Notes: generated by a model from the sequence alone, not told the origin. A DNA stretch of 64,000 nt from an uncultured Prevotellaceae bacterium (GCA_900319225.1 ONNV01000002.1:157508-221507); one strand, 5' to 3'; numbered from the stretch's first letter, positions 51,567-61,542 are shown. Program-made: numbers and translations.

Positions 51567-52007
51567 ATGCTGAACGAGATTTTGACTATTTCAGGCAAAC
51601 CGAGCCTGTACAAACTGCTTACCAGCGGACGCGGTGCCCTGATTGTAGAGAACATTGACGAGACTAAGAAACGTTTCCCCATCCAGGGCACTGACAAGGT
51701 GGTATCTCTGGGTGACATCTCAATATTTACCGATGAGCGTGAGATGCCTCTGCGTGAGGTGTTCCAGGCTATTGAGGACAAGCTGGGCAAGAAGGAGATT
51801 GAGTTTAACTGGCGCAAGGCATCAAATGACGAGCTGCTCAAGTTCTTTGGTGAGATCGTGCCCGATTTTGACCGTGACCGCGTATATCCCAGCCACATCA
51901 AGAAGATTGCCGGATGGTATGACCTGCTGGTAAAGTTCGGTGAGAATGATTTCTCAGAGCCCAAGGCTCCCGAGCAGGCTGAGCAGGCAGAGGCTGAGAA
52001 GAAATAA
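51567..52007 (+). CDS. DUF5606 protein
   Basis: A 146-aa Bacteroidetes-specific protein beginning MLNEILTISGKPSLYKLLTS and including FGEIVPDFDRDRVYPSHIKKIAGWYD, which match DUF5606. The C-terminus is a charged Glu/Ala/Lys tail. Function is unknown; it is the last gene of the nusB operon, 15 bp after coaE. Confidence 0.8.
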   Translation: MLNEILTISGKPSLYKLLTSGRGALIVENIDETKKRFPIQGTDKVVSLGDISIFTDEREMPLREVFQAIEDKLGKKEIEFNWRKASNDELLKFFGEIVPDFDRDRVYPSHIKKIAGWYDLLVKFGENDFSEPKAPEQAEQAEAEKK

Positions 52008-52023
52008 TATCTGCCCGATAATT

Positions 52024-52061
52024 AATAAGGAGACCTTGCTTGGATGCAGGGTCTCCTTATT
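52024..52061. terminator. Bidirectional terminator between DUF5606 and pgeF
   Basis: AATAAGGAGACCTTGC (52024-52039) pairs with GCAGGGTCTCCTTATT (52046-52061) with one mismatch, 6-nt loop, A/T at both bases. It separates convergent genes. Confidence 0.82.
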
Positions 52062-52751
52062 TTATATAAGCTTGATTACGTTGATTATGCGCCCGCATTT
52101 GGTCCCCTCGCGCCGGGCTGAGAAGAACCGGTCATTGTTACGGTAGGTGCAGATGCCCGTCACCTGGATGCTGTCCGGCCTTACGCCTGCCTGCTCCAGC
52201 AGCCATCGGTTTGCCTGCCACAAGTCTATGTGCAGTCCGCCCTGCATGGGATCATCGGGGGTGGGGGATTTGGGGCCGCAGTCCTTAAGGATCAGCTGCA
52301 TGGGAAATCCGGCTGCAGCGAACTCACAGGCTACCTCCTGACCCACCTGGAAGCTGTCCGGGCCTATGCCGGGGCCTATCACGGCACGCAGGTCCTGCAC
52401 ACGGGTTCCGTAGAGACTGCGCATAAACTCTATGGTCTTGACCGATATACGCTGTACTGTGCCGCGCCATCCTGCATGAACCGCTGCAATAGCCCTGTGA
52501 ACGGGGTCATACAGCAGTACGGGGATGCAATCGGCCGTACGTACGGATATGGCTGCGCCGGGGGTGGCAGTTACAAGGGCATCCACGCCCTCCAACTGCT
52601 CACGCGTGGTAAGCGGGTCGGTAACCTCACGTATCACGCAGCCGTGCACCTGATGGGGCTGCACCACATAGTAGGGGAGCTGCGCGTAACGCTCTGTACT
52701 GAAGGCCTCTACGCCATCGCCCAAATCATATCTGAATAATCCTGATTCCAT
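52062..52751 (-). CDS. pgeF: PgeF/YfiH multicopper-oxidase-like protein, shortened N-terminus
   Basis: A 229-aa member of the laccase-like family, variously assigned as purine nucleoside phosphorylase or peptidoglycan-editing enzyme. Metal-site motifs are intact: VQPHQVHG, RTADCIPVL with Cys, and AAVHAGWRGTV. The segment that normally follows AFST (TRHGGVSxGxYxxxNL and about 40 more residues) is missing; AFSTERYAQLPYYV runs straight into the HQVHG block. It is a clean in-frame deletion with no stop codon, so the protein may still be made but its activity is uncertain. Confidence 0.8.
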   Translation of the reverse strand: MESGLFRYDLGDGVEAFSTERYAQLPYYVVQPHQVHGCVIREVTDPLTTREQLEGVDALVTATPGAAISVRTADCIPVLLYDPVHRAIAAVHAGWRGTVQRISVKTIEFMRSLYGTRVQDLRAVIGPGIGPDSFQVGQEVACEFAAAGFPMQLILKDCGPKSPTPDDPMQGGLHIDLWQANRWLLEQAGVRPDSIQVTGICTYRNNDRFFSARREGTKCGRIINVIKLI

Positions 52752-52902
52752 CACTGCAAATGTAAGGATTTGTTTTGGCCCTTTTCACAACAAACGTCCT
52801 GTAATGTATTTTTAGCCTTTTTTATGACAGGCGGATTGCTGAATATCAAATAAACGATTAATATTGCAATAATTTTAGTCCTTAACCCTAATTACTATTT
52901 AT

Positions 52903-54306
52903 ATGAACAAACTATCCTTCTTGTTCGTCGCATCGGCATTTTGTGTCATCTCATGCGATAAATCCGATAATCAAGTTTTAGATTTTGAACCTGCACAGCA
53001 GAAAGAGGAGGGCTTGACCCAGGATGAGCTCCTGGCCCTGTCAAACTATTTCATGGGCTCAAAAATTACTGAAGAGGAGGCTATGGAATCGGCCGTATCC
53101 ATAATGGAGTTCCTGGACTCATCAACCGGAACCAAGGGCTCAAAAGGCCGCTCTATCGCTAGCTGCAAGCCTGTCACCCAGGTAAAGGAGACAAAATCCG
53201 GATCCGTTGATGAAGATACCGTCGCCTACGTATTCAATTTCAGTGATGATGGAGGTTATACCATCTTGTCGGCCGACCGCCGTACAAGCAGCGTGCTGGC
53301 ACTTGTACCTGAGGGCAATATAGATTTCCAGGGTGAGTTTGATGAGAATATCCTCAAGACCGGAGCCATGGTATTCTATGGCAATCTGGAGGGCGCATAT
53401 ATGAGCCAGATTGAACAGGAGGCCGATAATGAGGAGTATCTCCTGAGCCGTGCGCTTGAAAAGCTGAGCCATAATGACTCCACTCCCGTGACAAAGGCCA
53501 TGATTGATGAGATGGAGATAAGATACGGTCCCCTTAAGACTGAGCTGGTGGCTCCGGTTACTGTCGCAGTACGTTGGGGACAGGATAATCCCTACAACCT
53601 GAGCACTCCCATAATATCGGGCCAGCATGCCCTGAACGGATGTGTCGCCACCGCAGTGGCACAGATGATGTCATACTGGAGATTCCCCAAATCATATGAA
53701 TGGAGTTCCATGTTGCCGTCATTCGGAGCTGAGACTTACTCAACATTCCTGAAAATATCCAACCTTATGAGTGATGTAGGTGTAGGCGTGAATACCAAAT
53801 ACGGAAAGACTTCAAGCAGTGCCTATCTGGAGGATGTACCCGCATATATGGCCAGCCTGGGCTTTGATCCCGGTACATATGGCGAGTTCAATACAGAGCA
53901 GGTCCTGGCTTCACTTGAAGACTACTACCCGGTCATAGTGTCGGGCAGTGCATTGAAGAAAGACGTATACAAGACATATATGCTGTTCTGGGAGAAGTAC
54001 AGCCATACATATTATGATGATAACCACACATGGCTTGTGGATGGAGCGATCATGACCTACAGGACCATTTATGTAACCTATCAGGGTGAGACATATCAGT
54101 TTGACAGGCAGAACCAGAAACTGCTTATGCATTGCAATTTCGGATGGCCTGAGCTTACCCTGGACGGTTATTATGACTGGGGTGTATTTGACACCCGTCA
54201 GGGTCCCGTAACCAGAGGACATACCAATACAAGTGGTTCAAAGGGCTACTATCAGTACAATGTTATGTGCGTTACCGGAATCCGCAGACTGGATGTAACC
54301 CACTGA
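52903..54306 (+). CDS. C10-family cysteine peptidase (streptopain/interpain-like)
   Basis: A 467-aa secreted zymogen: signal and lipobox (VISC, Cys18), a propeptide to about 220 beginning with LTQDELLALSNYF and AYVFNFSDDGGYTILSADRR, then the mature domain with catalytic Cys247 in GCVATAVAQMM and His375 in NHTWLVDGA. The family includes SpeB of streptococci and interpain A of Prevotella. It stands alone with its own terminator; TAATTTTA at 52870-52877 is a possible -7 box. A cognate inhibitor is not evident next to it. Confidence 0.87.
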   Translation: MNKLSFLFVASAFCVISCDKSDNQVLDFEPAQQKEEGLTQDELLALSNYFMGSKITEEEAMESAVSIMEFLDSSTGTKGSKGRSIASCKPVTQVKETKSGSVDEDTVAYVFNFSDDGGYTILSADRRTSSVLALVPEGNIDFQGEFDENILKTGAMVFYGNLEGAYMSQIEQEADNEEYLLSRALEKLSHNDSTPVTKAMIDEMEIRYGPLKTELVAPVTVAVRWGQDNPYNLSTPIISGQHALNGCVATAVAQMMSYWRFPKSYEWSSMLPSFGAETYSTFLKISNLMSDVGVGVNTKYGKTSSSAYLEDVPAYMASLGFDPGTYGEFNTEQVLASLEDYYPVIVSGSALKKDVYKTYMLFWEKYSHTYYDDNHTWLVDGAIMTYRTIYVTYQGETYQFDRQNQKLLMHCNFGWPELTLDGYYDWGVFDTRQGPVTRGHTNTSGSKGYYQYNVMCVTGIRRLDVTH

Positions 54307-54333
54307 TTCTGGCTGATTCTCCTCCAGAAAAGT

Positions 54334-54368
54334 GAAGGCCGGCTGTGTTTGCAGCCGGCCTTCTTGTT
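54334..54368 (+). terminator. Terminator after the C10 peptidase gene
   Basis: GAAGGCCGGCTG (54334-54345) and CAGCCGGCCTTC (54352-54363) pair perfectly around 6 nt, followed by TTGTT. Confidence 0.8.
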
Positions 54369-54390
54369 GAATCAAAACAATGCTCTCTCT

Positions 54391-55407
54391 TTAGAGCTGT
54401 ATCTCGTTACCTACCTTACGTGCACGGTTGGGGTGATCCAGGTCCATGCCGGTGGCGATACCTATCTCTACCAGGACATTCCATCCTGCGCACAGATATA
54501 CATAAGGATTGAAATCACCTGCGGCGGGAGTCTTGATGGTGGGGAACGGAGTGTCGTGATCGGCAATTGCAACGACCTTTACTCCGGCACCCTTTATGAG
54601 GCACTCCTGGATCTTCTCATACTCATCGGCAATGGGGTCAACCCAGAAAATGATGTCGCCCTCTTTCATTACCTCCTCAATTCCGTGCAGAGCATATGTG
54701 CCCTCCAGGAAATCACTCTTACGGCGGGTAATCTCATTGGTCTTGAGGGTGAGCTCCTCGGCAACACCGTCATTGTAACCTGCAAAATAGATTGTCTCGG
54801 CTTTCTTAACCCACTCAACAATCTCGGCGGGTACCTGCAGTGTCAGAGCCTTCTCAATCTGAGCGGGCAGGGCAGCCAGACCGGCCTTTACGTCCTTGCC
54901 TGACATGTTCCACAGAACTGACTCGTAGTAGAGAGCCTGCTCAACAACGCTCTTGGTAGCGGCAACAGCCTGCTCCCAACCGCAAGAGAGCACATGTGTG
55001 TTGGCGCAGAAAGTTGAAAGTATGGTGCCCTCATTTGCAGTCAGGCCAAAACGCAGGGGATTTCCCTCCTCCATAAGCTTCTTGGCAAGCAGGGTAACCT
55101 CCTTGGTACGGCCGGAGTTTGAAGCCAAGAATACGGCAAACTTGCTCAGGTCATACTCACGTGACTGCCATGAACCGTCGGTCTGGGCATTCAGGTCAAT
55201 ACCCCAGCGCTTGCTCTTGCGCAGAGTGTTCTTGGCCGGGAAAATACGGCTTGAGCCCTCACCGGTAAAATATGCCTTGCCGGCTTTCTTTACCTGAGCT
55301 GCAATCTCCTTTGTGCAATCGGGATTGAATTTCTTCACTGTCTCTACAGTGTCCATCATCTCCTGTACAAGTGCGTACTGGGAGTACTTTTTCTCATTAA
55401 GATTCAT
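54391..55407 (-). CDS. Double-SIS sugar isomerase-like protein
   Basis: A 338-aa protein with two SIS domains: FTGEGSSRIFPAKN and ASNSGRTKEVTLLAKKL in the first half, FAGYNDGVAEELTLKTNE in the second, resembling the isomerase half of GlmS and AgaS-type deaminases. It has no glutaminase domain. It probably binds an amino-sugar or keto-sugar phosphate. It is 31 bp downstream of the DUF4954 gene in the same direction, so the two probably work together. Confidence 0.75.
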   Translation of the reverse strand: MNLNEKKYSQYALVQEMMDTVETVKKFNPDCTKEIAAQVKKAGKAYFTGEGSSRIFPAKNTLRKSKRWGIDLNAQTDGSWQSREYDLSKFAVFLASNSGRTKEVTLLAKKLMEEGNPLRFGLTANEGTILSTFCANTHVLSCGWEQAVAATKSVVEQALYYESVLWNMSGKDVKAGLAALPAQIEKALTLQVPAEIVEWVKKAETIYFAGYNDGVAEELTLKTNEITRRKSDFLEGTYALHGIEEVMKEGDIIFWVDPIADEYEKIQECLIKGAGVKVVAIADHDTPFPTIKTPAAGDFNPYVYLCAGWNVLVEIGIATGMDLDHPNRARKVGNEIQL

Positions 55408-55438
55408 ATGTTCATCTGTTTAAGTGAGTCAATAATAA

Positions 55439-57646
55439 TCAGAGAAGTCTCTTCTTGATGCTCTGAACGCGCTCCACAAACTCCTTGGTCTCCTGGCGCT
55501 GCTGCTTTATGAAACTGTTCTCATCAAGCTTGCCCCATGCAGCCAGCATCTCATCCTCACATCTGAATGTAGCCTGGCGGAACTTGTTTTCATAATCTTT
55601 CTTACGGGTCTCATAGACCTGGCTGAATACGTAATTCTGGATGTCGATGCCCTTGTTGAGTACCTTGTTCCAGTCCTCCTTGGAGATTGTATTTACGCCC
55701 AGCATATGCTTGAGTGACATATATGCGTGACGGAGCTTGTCTATGGGGTATTTCTTCCAGATCTCGGTGTAACGGTGGTGAATCTCCTTCCATGAGTTCA
55801 GGGTGCCGTCCTTGATATCGGAACGGAGCTGGTCAACATCCTCCATTGACATGAGCTGACCGCCCAGGTTGAACCATACGCGGGCGCGGTCACCGTCAAA
55901 CATCTTGCTGATGCCCTGGAATGTCTCATCCTCATGCTCCTCAAGATATGATACTATATTTCTTACGGAGTAGTAGATAAGCATGTCTCCGTATGCGTGA
56001 TATGCCTCATATGGATGCAGGATAACCACCTTGCGGCGTGATTTCTCCATGCCCTCGCCAAGTACCTCAAGGTCCTTGATCTTGGCCGGATCACCGTTAA
56101 GCAGGCCGCGTCCCATATCTATGAGCTGCTCATCGGTCATGCCCTCCAGGCTCTTGCCCTGCTTAAGGAGCCATGCCTTGGCGGTCCACTTGTCAAGCAG
56201 CTTGCGGGCCTCGATTGCCTCCTCCATGGAATCAGGTGCGTAGGCATCGAACTCAATGTTCTGGACCTTGAACACACGGGTATCACGGGTGGCGTATTTC
56301 CAGTTGTTGCGGGCCATGGCGAACATGTTGTGCAGCCAGAAGAATGCCGGCATCACATGCAGCTCACCGTGAACCTCATCGTTGCTTATGAGTGCGAACG
56401 GGAAGGGGTTGATCATCTCGGCGGGGTAGGCACCCTTGGCAAGCATCGTGAAGCTTGCAAACTTACATGAGTGCTTTACGCTCACGCACAGACCGGGCCA
56501 GAATCCGCGTCCTGCCTCAATCTCATTGTCATTGGTACGTGAGTTGTGGTTTGAGCCGATGGTCGCGCCGGCAGCCAGGTTTGACTGTCCCTTGACCACG
56601 CTGGCTATCAGGAACGAGTTGTTGTGATGCTGCTCATGAGCCGGGAAGATAAGGTTGTGGAGCACCTCGCAGCATGAAATGGTTGAGTTGTCACCCATGA
56701 ATGAGTTCATGAGTCGGGCTCCGTATTTAAGGTTGGAGTGGCTGCCCAGCACAAAACGTACTGCAATTACTGAGTAGAATATGCGGCATCCGTAACCTAT
56801 GATACCGTTTACCAGAACCACGTTCTCACCAATCTGGGTGGGATCCACCTCTGATGAGTTGATGGTGATGTTTTTGAGCTTGCTGGCACCCTTGATGTAT
56901 GTGCAGTTGCCAATCTTTACATCCTTTATGATCCAGCAGTTCTTGATTACGTTGCCGTAACCTATGGTGCCGTAGAATCCGCGGCGGTTATCGAAAGTAC
57001 TCTGTGTTATGGCCTTGAGACGGTCCTGCAGCGGGGTGTCATCAATGAACTTGGCCCAGAGGTAGGCATCGGCCGCAATCATGCCATCAAAGGGGAGCAC
57101 CTTACGGCAGCCGGTCTCATTCATGAGCTCCAGCCATACGCGAACATCCTCATCCTCACCCTCCTTGATGATACCGTTACCGAACTTGGCATGGTCAGTG
57201 CAGGACATCTCCTGGATGTTGAACAGCATGCATCGGTCACCTATAATATAGTGGGACAGATAGTGTACGTTATGGATTGCGCAGTCATCACCTATGTCGC
57301 AAGAGTGAATGGAACTGTTTGTTATGCCTATAGGCAGGCGCAGGTCATGATACTGGAGTCCGTTTGATGTCACACGGCCTATGCGTACAAATCCGTAGAA
57401 TTTGTTGTTCTTGATCATCATGGGATCGAACTCATCGGTAACGAGAATGTTGTCCCAGCTCATGGCTGTGTTGTCATTCTTGACCAGAGTCTCAATCTCA
57501 AAACTTGTCAGATGACGCCATCCGTTCTTGGGGGCCACCACCTGTGTATTACGTAAATAGTACTTGGTCTGTCCGGCGGGGATATACTTGGGATCAAGGA
57601 AGCTGTTGAACAGCTTGTCGGACGAAAGAACAGTTACTTTTTCCAT
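55439..57646 (-). CDS. DUF4954 protein with left-handed beta-helix
   Basis: A 735-aa cytoplasmic protein of the DUF4954 family. A central region (about 95-420) shows hexapeptide-like turns (IGDDCAIHNVHYLSHYIIGD, IGNCTYIKGASKL, IGENVVLVNGIIGYG) typical of left-handed beta-helix acyltransferases and nucleotidyltransferases, followed by a helical C-terminal part. Activity is unknown. A perfect promoter precedes it and a SIS sugar-phosphate protein follows, suggesting nucleotide- or amino-sugar metabolism by context only. Confidence 0.75.
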   Translation of the reverse strand: MEKVTVLSSDKLFNSFLDPKYIPAGQTKYYLRNTQVVAPKNGWRHLTSFEIETLVKNDNTAMSWDNILVTDEFDPMMIKNNKFYGFVRIGRVTSNGLQYHDLRLPIGITNSSIHSCDIGDDCAIHNVHYLSHYIIGDRCMLFNIQEMSCTDHAKFGNGIIKEGEDEDVRVWLELMNETGCRKVLPFDGMIAADAYLWAKFIDDTPLQDRLKAITQSTFDNRRGFYGTIGYGNVIKNCWIIKDVKIGNCTYIKGASKLKNITINSSEVDPTQIGENVVLVNGIIGYGCRIFYSVIAVRFVLGSHSNLKYGARLMNSFMGDNSTISCCEVLHNLIFPAHEQHHNNSFLIASVVKGQSNLAAGATIGSNHNSRTNDNEIEAGRGFWPGLCVSVKHSCKFASFTMLAKGAYPAEMINPFPFALISNDEVHGELHVMPAFFWLHNMFAMARNNWKYATRDTRVFKVQNIEFDAYAPDSMEEAIEARKLLDKWTAKAWLLKQGKSLEGMTDEQLIDMGRGLLNGDPAKIKDLEVLGEGMEKSRRKVVILHPYEAYHAYGDMLIYYSVRNIVSYLEEHEDETFQGISKMFDGDRARVWFNLGGQLMSMEDVDQLRSDIKDGTLNSWKEIHHRYTEIWKKYPIDKLRHAYMSLKHMLGVNTISKEDWNKVLNKGIDIQNYVFSQVYETRKKDYENKFRQATFRCEDEMLAAWGKLDENSFIKQQRQETKEFVERVQSIKKRLL

Positions 57647-57675
57647 ATTGTGTCCTTTAATAATGGTTGCGATTG

Positions 57676-57706
57676 CAAAGATACGTTAAAATTCCGAAGC
57701 CTCCAA
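57676..57706 (-). promoter_or_regulatory. Consensus promoter of the DUF4954-SIS operon
   Basis: On the minus strand TTGG (57703-57706), exactly 19 bp, then TATCTTTG (57676-57683), 29 bp before the start codon. Confidence 0.78.
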
Positions 57707-57796
57707 ATTTCCGGGCATATAAAATATTATTTTATATGACCCGCGGTTTTTGCACAAAAACGGGTTCCAGACGGTTGTCCGATGGGCAACCGTTGA

Positions 57797-59941
57797 CTAG
57801 GAGTTTCCGGTTTCCATTGCCAGGCTGATGCGCTGACGCCCCAGATCCACATCCAGTACCTTGACCAGTACCTGCTGCTGGAGCGATACCACCTGAGTGG
57901 GGTCCTTGATGAACTTGCCGGGAGCCAGCTGAGATATGTGTATGAGACCCTTTACGTGTACGCCTATGTCCACGAATGCGCCAAAGTTGGTGATGTTGTT
58001 CACTATTCCGGGCAGTACCATGCCGGGCTTTACATCTTCAATGGTATGGACCTCATTTGAAAACTCAAACCTCTTTAACGGTCCGCGAGGGTCACGTCCC
58101 GGTTTTTCAAGTTCCTGCATGATATCTGTCAGGGTGGGTATGCCAACCTTGTCAGTCACGTACTTGTTTATGTCAATTTTGGCACGCAGGTCAGATGATT
58201 TCATGAGCTCCTCAACGGTACACTTAAGGTCCTTGGCCATTTTCTCCACGATAGCATAGCTCTCGGGGTGAACTGCGGAGTTGTCAAGCGGCTGCTTGCT
58301 GCCTGGTACGCGCAGGAATCCGGCCGACTGCTCAAATGCCTTGGCGCCCATGCGCGGCACTTTCATCAGCTCCTTACGTGACTGGAAGGGGCCGTTCTCG
58401 GTGCGGTAATCAACTATGTTCTGCGCCAGCTGCGGTCCCAGTCCGCTTATATATGTGAGCAGGTGGGTGCTGGCCGTATTCACGTTCACACCGACGCGGT
58501 TAACGCAACTTACCACGGTCTGGTCAAGCGAGTGTTTAAGGTCAGTCTGGTTCACGTCTTTCTGGTACTGGCCTACACCTATTGATGAGGGGTCAATCTT
58601 GACAAGTTCCGCCAGCGGATCCATAAGTCTGCGGCCGATAGACACGGCACCGCGTACCGTCACGTCATAATCGGGGAACTCGTCACGCGCGGTCTTTGAT
58701 GCCGAGTATATTGATGCGCCGTCCTCATTCACGCTGAATATCTGGACGCCGGCGGGCAGACGCAGATGCTCTATGAAATCCTTTGTCTCGCGGCCGGCAG
58801 TTCCGTTACCTATGGCAATAGCCTCAATCTTGTACTGCTCCACGAGAGTCTGGATTTTTGCGGCTGCCTGACGGGCCTGATTGTGGGGCGGGTGGGGGAA
58901 TATGGCCTCATTGTGCAGCAGTGTTCCCTTTGCGTCCAGACATACCACCTTACAGCCTGTGCGGAATCCCGGATCAATGCCCATAACGGCCTTCTGACCT
59001 AGTGGGGAGGCCATTAGCAGCTGCTCAAGGTTGCGTGCGAATACGCGTATTGCCTCGGCGTCAGCCGTGGTCTTCGAGCTGGCCGCAAACTCATTTTCGA
59101 CCGATGGCTGCAGCAGGCGGTAGTATGAATCCTCAACGGCCTCCTCTACCAGTTCTGATGCGGGAGAGTTGCCGCGGACATATCGGCGCGTAAGGAATTC
59201 GGATGTCTTTTCATCATCTATCTCTATGGATACGCGCAGGAATCCTTCGGCCTCGCCGCGGCGCATGGCAAGCAGACGGTGTGATGCGCATCGGTTCAAT
59301 GGCTCATTGAAATCAAACCAGTCACGGTACTTCTGGGCATCGGCCTCCTTGCTCTTTACCACCTTGCTGAATATGCGGGCGGTGCGGCGGTAGCTGTTGC
59401 GCACGGCGTTGCGTGAGCCCTCGTCAAGTGATACCTGCTCGGCTATTATGTCCATAGCGCCCTGCAGTGCGTCATCGGTGCTCTCCACACCTTTCTTCTT
59501 GTCTACGTATTTGGCTGCCTCACGCTCCAGCGGAACGTACTGGTTTTGTTTCATGACAAATTCCGCCAGCGGCTCCAGGCCCTTCTCGCGGGCGGCATCG
59601 GCACGGGTCTTGCGGTGGGGCTTGAACGGGGCGTAGATATCCTCCAGCTCGGTTGCATCCCAGCAGTGCTCAATGCGGTTCTTCAGCTCTGGGGTGAGCT
59701 TGTCCTGGCTCTCAATGGTGCCCAGGATAGTCTCCTTACGCTTGGCCAGTGTCTCCAGACGCTCCAGCGCATCACTCACCTCAGTCACCTGCACCTCATC
59801 CATTCCGCCGGTTGACTCCTTGCGGTATCGGCTTATAAAAGGTATGGTGGCGCCGTTCTCCAGCAGCTTGAGCGTATTCTCTACCTGGTTCTCACGGAGA
59901 CCGGTCTCACGCACGATTATGCTTACGTATTCCTTGTTCAT
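57797..59941 (-). CDS. tex: Tex-family S1 RNA-binding transcription accessory protein
   Basis: A 714-aa nucleic-acid-binding protein. In order: helical N-terminal domain (MNKEYVSIIVRETGL), the YqgF/RNase H-like domain (VMGIDPGFRTGCKVVCLD near 325), helix-hairpin-helix segments (LTYISGLGPQLAQNIVDYR), and a C-terminal S1 domain (PGMVLPGIVNNITNFGAFVDIG). The frame is open to 59992, but MNKEYV at 59941 matches homologues and lies after the -7 box. Confidence 0.93.
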   Translation of the reverse strand: MNKEYVSIIVRETGLRENQVENTLKLLENGATIPFISRYRKESTGGMDEVQVTEVSDALERLETLAKRKETILGTIESQDKLTPELKNRIEHCWDATELEDIYAPFKPHRKTRADAAREKGLEPLAEFVMKQNQYVPLEREAAKYVDKKKGVESTDDALQGAMDIIAEQVSLDEGSRNAVRNSYRRTARIFSKVVKSKEADAQKYRDWFDFNEPLNRCASHRLLAMRRGEAEGFLRVSIEIDDEKTSEFLTRRYVRGNSPASELVEEAVEDSYYRLLQPSVENEFAASSKTTADAEAIRVFARNLEQLLMASPLGQKAVMGIDPGFRTGCKVVCLDAKGTLLHNEAIFPHPPHNQARQAAAKIQTLVEQYKIEAIAIGNGTAGRETKDFIEHLRLPAGVQIFSVNEDGASIYSASKTARDEFPDYDVTVRGAVSIGRRLMDPLAELVKIDPSSIGVGQYQKDVNQTDLKHSLDQTVVSCVNRVGVNVNTASTHLLTYISGLGPQLAQNIVDYRTENGPFQSRKELMKVPRMGAKAFEQSAGFLRVPGSKQPLDNSAVHPESYAIVEKMAKDLKCTVEELMKSSDLRAKIDINKYVTDKVGIPTLTDIMQELEKPGRDPRGPLKRFEFSNEVHTIEDVKPGMVLPGIVNNITNFGAFVDIGVHVKGLIHISQLAPGKFIKDPTQVVSLQQQVLVKVLDVDLGRQRISLAMETGNS

Positions 59942-59959
59942 TTGAGTGTATTCTTTCAG

Positions 59960-59967
59960 CAAATATA
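59960..59967 (-). promoter_or_regulatory. -7 box of tex
   Basis: TATATTTG on the minus strand, 19 bp before the tex start. The first repeat array begins about 48 bp further upstream of tex. Confidence 0.5.
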
Positions 59968-60014
59968 GCACGTTTTCTGCAATTCCCACCATGCTCCGCC
60001 CCGTTCCCCACTGA

Positions 60015-60475
60015 CCTTAGGGAGCCAGAACGCACACAGAGCCATTTTCATCCCTAAGGTGCGCTGAAAATACGCCAGCACCTGCGTTGCCCCCTGACCT
60101 TAGGGAGCCAGAACGCAGGTGGGGCCATTTTCTTCCTTAAGGTGCACCGTAAATACGCTCGTACCTGCGTTACCCCCTCACCTTAGGGAGTCAGAACGCA
60201 CGTGGAGCCATTTTCTTCCCTAAGGTGCGCTGAAAATACGCCAGCACCTGCGTTACCCCCCTCACCTTAGGGAGCCAGAACGCACGTGGAGCCATTTTCT
60301 TCCCTAAGGTGCACCGTAAATACGCCAGCACCTGCGTTACCCCCTGACCTTAGGGAGCCAGAACGCAGGTGGGGCCATTTCTCTCCCTAAGGTGCGCCGT
60401 AAATACGCCAGAACCTGCGTTACCCCCTGACCTTAGGGAGTCAGAACGCAGGTGGGGCCATTTTCTTCCCTAAGG
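60015..60475. repeat. REP-like palindrome array 1 (six units, 83 bp)
   Basis: CCTTAGGGA recurs at 60015, 60098, 60181, 60265, 60348 and 60431, a period of 83 bp (once 84). Each is matched about 36 bp later by TCCCTAAGG (once TTCCTTAAGG), giving a 45-bp palindrome. The rest of the unit carries a second nested inverted pair, ACCTGCGTT and AACGCAGGT, around the first. Units differ by scattered substitutions, not by whole spacers. The array fills the gap between tex and the RAYT gene. Confidence 0.88.
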
Positions 60476-60503
60476 TGAGGGGGAGTGTATTGGCTGGAGC
60501 TGC

Positions 60504-61472
60504 TTAATATGCACGGAACTTACGGGGACGGTATTCGTCGGGCAGAATGGATATCGGAATCGCGACGCAGCGGGCGGCTTGAATGGCGTTGATGTGACAA
60601 TCGTTTATGAGTTCCAAAGCGATCTGACATCGGCGTTTATCATTTAACTGATAGATACTCTTTGTTTTATATCGGCCTAGAATATCGTTGTCCACCACTG
60701 AGCAAACCTCCAGGTCATTCATGTTCACCACCGATGCCCGGCCGCCCATTTCATTTTTGAGCATATCGGATTCCGAGTCAAACTGTACGCCTTTCTCTAT
60801 GATTTTCAATGTAATAGGATCGGAAGCAACATCGTCTTTCTCCTGTTCCTTTATCCAATCTTCGGTTGTGCGGCGGTTCATGTTGTAAATATAATTGGTG
60901 GGTGTACCGTACCATGACTCGGCCAGTCTGATTTCCTGAAATGTATCCCTTGAAATAACACCTTGATTATCAATTGCAAAGTAGTCGGGGAAATAGGAGT
61001 TCTTAGGCAAGAACGATTGTATCTCGGCCCGATTGTATGACAGGTTCGGATTCAGGATACCTCTGGCGCGCGAAAAAATGTAATTGCAGGTGCTGAACGG
61101 ATAAGCAAATGCGGTCTCACTCTGACCGTGGTGCAAACCATTCCTTAGACAATAGTTTATTGCCATCTGAATATGCTTAGTTCCTTCCAACTTCCTGATA
61201 AACACTCTTTTGTCAAAGAGTCTGCCGGTCCTTCCGTAGATGTGGTTGAAATGTTTGGTCAAAGAATACCTAAGTGAGAGCGCAAATTTCCGGGGAGACT
61301 CAGACAGAATGATAAAGTGGACGTGGTTAGACATCACGGAGTCCGCAAGAATGCTAGTGTCATTTCTGAACGCAGCCAATGCCATGAGATTAGTGAAATC
61401 GCGTGCATCGTCAAAATTTCTTGTCATGACCTCTTTGTGCGCGGTCATGCAAACATGGAAAAGATCCTTCAT
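60504..61472 (-). mobile_element. REP-associated tyrosine transposase (RAYT)
   Basis: A 322-aa Y1/IS200-like single-strand transposase. The HUH metal motif is in SVMSNHVHFIIL (His50, His52), the likely nucleophile is Tyr107 in INYCLRNGLHHG, and a C-terminal HTH-like segment (INAIQAARCVAIPISILP) follows. No IS200-type ends flank the gene; palindromic repeat arrays lie on both sides, the hallmark of domesticated RAYTs that act on REP sequences. The motifs are intact and there is no frameshift, so it is probably expressed. Confidence 0.85.
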
Positions 61473-61534
61473 AGCAATTTTTATTTAATGGTTTAGGTTA
61501 GTTGCAAACAATTGTGTTAGTCACTTAACATTCG

Positions 61535-61542
61535 CAAATATA
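61535..61542 (-). promoter_or_regulatory. -7 box of the RAYT gene
   Basis: TATATTTG on the minus strand, 62 bp before the RAYT start codon. No -33 element fits. Confidence 0.4.

Noticed and set aside
60504-61472. A complete IS200/IS605 insertion sequence
   Set aside because: There is no TnpB or IscB partner and no short subterminal hairpin ends hugging the gene; the flanks are long palindrome arrays, which fits a resident RAYT.
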